Shown piece after piece: positions 16,017 to 18,482 of a stretch of 18,482 nucleotides of DNA. The notes under the pieces were generated by a model. The model saw only the letters and a program-made list of their open reading frames with translations. It was not told the DNA's origin and made no database searches. Origin of the DNA: an uncultured Synechococcus sp. (lineage in GTDB: Bacteria; Cyanobacteriota; Cyanobacteriia; PCC-6307; Cyanobiaceae). The stretch covers positions 1-18,482 of the forward strand of contig CAJWZN010000012.1 in the NCBI GenBank assembly GCA_913050105.1, given 5' to 3'. Made by a program: the position numbers and the translations under genes. The number at the start of each line of letters is the position of its first letter. Within the stretch, counting starts at the first letter, position 1.

Positions 16017-16105
16017 TTGGACAAGAGTTGGACAACGCAAAGCATCGTGAGTAAACTCAGTGCTCACGGTGCTTTCTGTTTCCTGGTTGGACAGGAAGTT
16101 GGACA
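16017..16105 (+). repeat. four TTGGACA heptamers in two tandem pairs (possible integrase arm sites)
   Basis: Exact TTGGACA copies lie at 16017-16023, 16028-16034, 16087-16093 and 16099-16105. Within pairs the copies are 11 and 12 bases apart, about one helical turn. The pairs are about 70 bases apart, and both read GGTTGGACA, then 2-3 purine-rich bases, then GTTGGACA. They flank a 13-bp hairpin directly upstream of the recombinase gene. Tandem short direct repeats beside an integrase are typical arm-type binding sites of tyrosine recombinases; that role is inferred. Confidence 0.6.
16039..16075. terminator. 13-bp hairpin between the heptamer pairs (terminator-like)
   Basis: AAAGCATCGTGAG (16039-16051) pairs with CTCACGGTGCTTT (16063-16075) over 13 bp with one G-T wobble and an 11-base loop. 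CTGTTT follows on the plus strand, so it could end transcription from the YlqD side. A-run and T-run at the stem base make it potentially bidirectional. Alternatively, lying between the two repeat pairs, it may be part of the recombination site. Confidence 0.5.
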
Positions 16106-16116
16106 CTTTCGGTTTG

Positions 16117-17580
16117 ATGCCCAAGATTGAGTTCAAAGAGGAAACACTCAACGGAAGAGCATCAATTATTGGTTATGCGGATCGTGAGTATTTGACACTC
16201 CGCATACCGAGAGGGAACAAAAAATATTCACATATTTCATTGCAAACAACTGATGTCAAGATTGCTCATGACAGAGCACTTGATGTTTATGCAGCAACGA
16301 TTAATCAACCTTTGAGGTCAAGGTCAGGCAATCTCAGATTTGCCAAGATCTGCGAAGAATTTCTTGAATGGAAGCAGGAGAGATCAGGAATTGGTGAGAT
16401 CAGAGATAGTGCTGTAAAGACTTACTCTCAACGAATTTATCAACGAATAATTCCATATGCAGAAAAAGTAGGAGTACGGAATATTGCTGACATTAAAAAA
16501 CAGAGTTTTGAAGATTATGGAATGTACTACCGCAAAGTCGAGACAAAGGGTAAATGGAAAACTAATACACAAGGGTTGTCGGTATCTACAATTAACTCCG
16601 ATCTCACTACCTTGAACGATCTGATGGGATGGATGGTGAAGAGGAATATCCTCGATGCCAATGATTTGCCAATTATCCAGAAACTTAGGAATAAGAAGGA
16701 GTTCAAGGAAGATGCCAATCCTGCTTTTATGCCAGACGAATGGGATGCTGTAAAGGCATGTCTAAACGAATTTGTAAAATCAAAAGATGGGGACGATGAA
16801 ATTATCAAGTGGAGGAGAAGATGGATTTATAACTGGATATTTTTTATGTACCACTTTGGTGGACGTTTCCATGAAGGCATGATGCTGACCATTGGTGATA
16901 CAAGTGTCCGCAAAATACAGGATGGAAAGTTAAAAGGTATTGTTCAGGTTAGTCCACAAACTAAGACTGGAAAAAGGACGGTGGTGATGAATGGTCATTG
17001 GTTGAACTCGGTGAAGTCACATCTTCGGAAAGGTGTAAGACTAAGGAATGAGCAAATTGAAGAGCACAATAAAATTGTTAATAGTGGAGAGATCAAGAAA
17101 TATCGTTGGAGATTTCAAGGTAAGATCCCACTTCTTGCACAACCAAATAAAGATACTCTACTATTCCTGAATCCCATTTTTCACACCATTAATAAGGAAG
17201 ATAAGAGAGATATGAAAAGGTTCGAGCAGGAAGGAAGATTTGATCAAGTTCGATGGGAGGTCTCAACCTATTCTTCTGAGCATATTCGCAAGAAGTACCA
17301 ATTGATAGTTAAAGATGCACTTACTTCGTACTATAAGGGAGAAGAAAAACCTACTGCCTTCAAGAAATTTACCCTCCACTCCCTTCGTTCAACGCATGTT
17401 ACGCATCAACTTCTGAATGGAGTTCGTATCCGTTTGATTTCAGATAATGTTGGCAACTCTGAATCTGAGATTGAACGAACTTATTATAGATTGAATAATT
17501 TGCTCAATATTGAAGAACTTGGAATGCACCGGAAACGGGTCCCACCTCAAGACGATCTTGTCGGGATAATTCACCAATAA
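16117..17580 (+). CDS. tyrosine recombinase / phage-type integrase
   Basis: A protein of 487 residues (506 if begun at 16060), reading into the element. Using the longer numbering, the catalytic set is R269 in FGGRFHEGM, K302 in SPQTKTGKRT, H440-x-x-R443 in LHSLRSTH, and nucleophile Y475 in IERTYYRL. At the third His/Trp position (usually GHS) it has GNS with N466, an uncommon but tolerated change. The N-terminal part (about 90-250) looks like a core-binding helical domain (EEFLEWKQERSG and STINSDLTTLNDLMGWM). It is longer than the common 300-400-residue enzymes because of Lys/Glu-rich inserts around 325-435. I prefer the ATG at 16117: the extra 19 codons from 16060 lie over the hairpin and heptamer repeats. 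Codon use is AT-rich and unlike the host genes. It presumably drives excision and integration of this element. Confidence 0.92.
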   Translation: MPKIEFKEETLNGRASIIGYADREYLTLRIPRGNKKYSHISLQTTDVKIAHDRALDVYAATINQPLRSRSGNLRFAKICEEFLEWKQERSGIGEIRDSAVKTYSQRIYQRIIPYAEKVGVRNIADIKKQSFEDYGMYYRKVETKGKWKTNTQGLSVSTINSDLTTLNDLMGWMVKRNILDANDLPIIQKLRNKKEFKEDANPAFMPDEWDAVKACLNEFVKSKDGDDEIIKWRRRWIYNWIFFMYHFGGRFHEGMMLTIGDTSVRKIQDGKLKGIVQVSPQTKTGKRTVVMNGHWLNSVKSHLRKGVRLRNEQIEEHNKIVNSGEIKKYRWRFQGKIPLLAQPNKDTLLFLNPIFHTINKEDKRDMKRFEQEGRFDQVRWEVSTYSSEHIRKKYQLIVKDALTSYYKGEEKPTAFKKFTLHSLRSTHVTHQLLNGVRIRLISDNVGNSESEIERTYYRLNNLLNIEELGMHRKRVPPQDDLVGIIHQ

Positions 17581-17582
17581 AA

Positions 17583-17605
17583 AGGCAGGGAATGACTCCC
17601 TGCCT
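17583..17605. terminator. 9-bp perfect hairpin after the recombinase gene
   Basis: AGGCAGGGA-ATGAC-TCCCTGCCT starts two bases after the recombinase stop. On the plus strand A-residues precede it and only CAGTCTTA follows, so it is a modest terminator. On the minus strand the stem is followed by TTTTTATTGG, a better T-run, so it may also end leftward transcripts coming from the element. Confidence 0.7.
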
Positions 17606-17664
17606 CAGTCTTACGAAGAAATGAAGTTTGTCCGGTGTTTGACCTTCACTATCTATCTATGCGA

Positions 17665-17704
17665 CCCCTGGGACCTCAAAAAAATCCTAGGGGATTTTTT
17701 TGAG
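17665..17704 (+). terminator. terminator with two mutually exclusive stems
   Basis: CCCCTGGGA (17665-17673) pairs with TCCTAGGGG (17685-17693), one G-T wobble, and is followed by ATTTTTTT (17694-17701), a classic intrinsic terminator. CTCAAAAAAA (17675-17684) can instead pair perfectly with TTTTTTTGAG (17695-17704). Both stems cannot form as simple nested structures, so this could be a strong terminator or a switch. It probably closes the recombinase transcript. Confidence 0.7.
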
Positions 17705-17711
17705 AAAATAA

Positions 17712-17939
17712 AATATTGGTCGAAAAAGACATACAGTGGAGGTCAAAGGGACCCATCATTTATATACAGATATTAAAAATACCTATTGGGGACAAGTGTT
17801 GGTGCCAATGTTGACTCCTAGCGTCGCAAATATTCCCATTAATGGTTAGGTTGCTGCTGGTTGGGTACCAACGTTTAATGGTAATCAATGTGCAGAGATA
17901 GGTGGTGGTATGGTAAAAGACTTAAGTAAAAACTCTTAG
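17712..17939 (+). pseudogene. possible broken short reading frame in the gap before pyrE
   Basis: This is the only gap over 300 bases (17581-17973). One plus frame runs from after a TAA at 17709 to a TAG at 17937, interrupted once by TAG at 17847. Either side reads like ordinary protein (TYWGQVLVPMLTPSVANIPING before, VAAGWVPTFNGNQCAEIGGG after, quoted in part), with no good start codon or ribosome-binding site. I do not recognise it and it may be chance. The gap also holds a 10-bp palindrome CCATTAATGG (17836-17845) and a small GTTGG/CCAAC hairpin (17860-17872). Confidence 0.2.
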
Positions 17940-17967
17940 TTGCAAAATAAATCTTTTCTGCTAAAGT
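17940..17967 (+). promoter_or_regulatory. possible pyrE promoter, near-leaderless
   Basis: TTGCAA (17940-17945), a 16-base spacer and TAAAGT (17962-17967) resemble a weak sigma-70 promoter. Transcription would then begin at or just after the pyrE ATG at 17974, implying a leaderless or almost leaderless message. No clear ribosome-binding site precedes the ATG, which agrees with this but does not prove it. Confidence 0.3.
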
Positions 17968-17973
17968 GAAGAT

Positions 17974-18482
17974 ATGGAAAAACACAGAAAAACTTTGCTC
18001 CACCTCTTGAAAGAAAGAGCATACAGGTACGGTAAATTTACTTTGTCGTCTGGCAAAGAATCACAGCATTATATGAATTGTAAACCTGTTACATTATCGT
18101 GTGAAGGTAATGCACTTTGCTCACATTTAATGATAGAGCACGTTGAAGATAATTCTGTAGCAGTCGGCGGACTTACGCTAGGTGCTGACCCTTTAGTTTG
18201 TGGTATTGCGCAGAAAGCATATTACTCTGGCAAGCATATAGATGCATTGATTGTAAGAAGGAATCCAAAAGAATACGGAACAAAAGAAGTTATTGAAGGG
18301 AATAAACCACCGAAAGGTTCAATAGTTACAGTATTGGACGATGTAACTATAACAGGAGGTGGTGCAGTTAAAGCAGTGAATATCTTGAGAGAAGCAGGTT
18401 ATATTGTAAATCGCGTCGTTGCAATAGTTGATAGTCAGGAAGATCATAAGATATGGGATGCTAATAAAATTGAATTTATTTC
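17974..18482 (+). CDS. pyrE: orotate phosphoribosyltransferase, partial (3' end beyond the right edge)
   Basis: From the ATG at 17974 an open frame of 169 codons runs off the right edge. It resembles PyrE, which joins orotate and PRPP to make orotidine 5'-phosphate, the fifth step of UMP synthesis. Family features: FTLSSGKESQHYMNCKPVTL (22-41, read as SSGKESQHY and NCKPVTL), GGLTLGADPLV (65-75), VRRNPKEYGT with the catalytic-loop Lys/Arg-type residues (94-103), VIEG, and the PRPP-binding loop TVLDDVTITGGGAVKAV (119-135). All recognisable motifs are intact, so an active enzyme is plausible. Composition is AT-rich like the recombinase and unlike host genes. A host would normally have its own pyrE elsewhere, so this is probably an extra, element-borne copy. 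A PyrE-like salvage transferase is less likely. Confidence 0.88.
   Translation, partial: MEKHRKTLLHLLKERAYRYGKFTLSSGKESQHYMNCKPVTLSCEGNALCSHLMIEHVEDNSVAVGGLTLGADPLVCGIAQKAYYSGKHIDALIVRRNPKEYGTKEVIEGNKPPKGSIVTVLDDVTITGGGAVKAVNILREAGYIVNRVVAIVDSQEDHKIWDANKIEFI

Larger units (their letters stand above)
15935..18482. mobile_element. left end of an integrated element or genomic island, right end not in window
   Basis: From just after the YlqD stop the sequence turns AT-rich, codons end in A/T, and gene density drops, unlike the 15.9 kb before. The stretch carries heptamer repeats with a hairpin, a tyrosine recombinase reading inward, and pyrE. These are the usual parts of the integrase end of an integrative element. 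No tRNA gene or clear attachment core is visible between 15935 and 16016, so the exact junction is unknown. Resemblance to picocyanobacterial integrative elements such as tycheposons is an inference from this layout only. Confidence 0.6.

Noticed and set aside
1..18482. CRISPR array, rRNA, insertion sequence
   Set aside because: I saw no regularly spaced repeats, rRNA sequence or transposase with terminal repeats on either strand. The TTGGACA copies are too few and too short for CRISPR.

Overview
The window looks like a marine Synechococcus/Cyanobium-type picocyanobacterial chromosome. PipX, the order pipX-pipY-sepF-proC, a DUF1823 protein, and a long-form HPF facing lipB are all typically cyanobacterial, and positions 1-15934 are compact and GC-rich. 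I name no species: the assignment rests on gene content and protein resemblance, not on a database search.

Positions 1-3242 hold a secreted protein cut by the left edge, acireductone dioxygenase (mtnD, minus), a cobI-like precorrin-2 methyltransferase with no ordinary in-frame start, a tRNA-dihydrouridine synthase (minus) and a DUF1823 gene. The last two start six bases apart inside one perfect inverted repeat. Positions 3375-8058 form a tight plus-strand run: der, an ECF transporter T component, pipX, pipY, sepF and proC. It joins ribosome assembly, vitamin or metal uptake, nitrogen signalling, PLP homeostasis, cell division and proline synthesis. Positions 8066-12735 are a minus-strand run, probably transcribed hpf -> deoC-like -> recO -> MFS transporter -> glycosyltransferase. 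The DeoC-like protein has Gln where the Schiff-base Lys should be. Positions 12747-15934 carry lipB, a long-chain acyl-CoA/acyl-ACP synthetase and a YlqD-family coiled-coil protein on the plus strand.

After about 15935 the character changes sharply: the DNA is AT-rich, codon use is AT-ending and coding is sparse. This looks like the left end of an integrated element or genomic island. It begins with four TTGGACA heptamers in two tandem pairs around a 13-bp hairpin. A large tyrosine recombinase follows, then two terminator-like hairpins, about 390 bases without a clear gene, and the start of an AT-rich orotate phosphoribosyltransferase gene (pyrE) cut by the right edge. pyrE may be metabolic cargo that duplicates a host pyrimidine gene. 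The element's other end, its attachment site and any further cargo lie outside the window.
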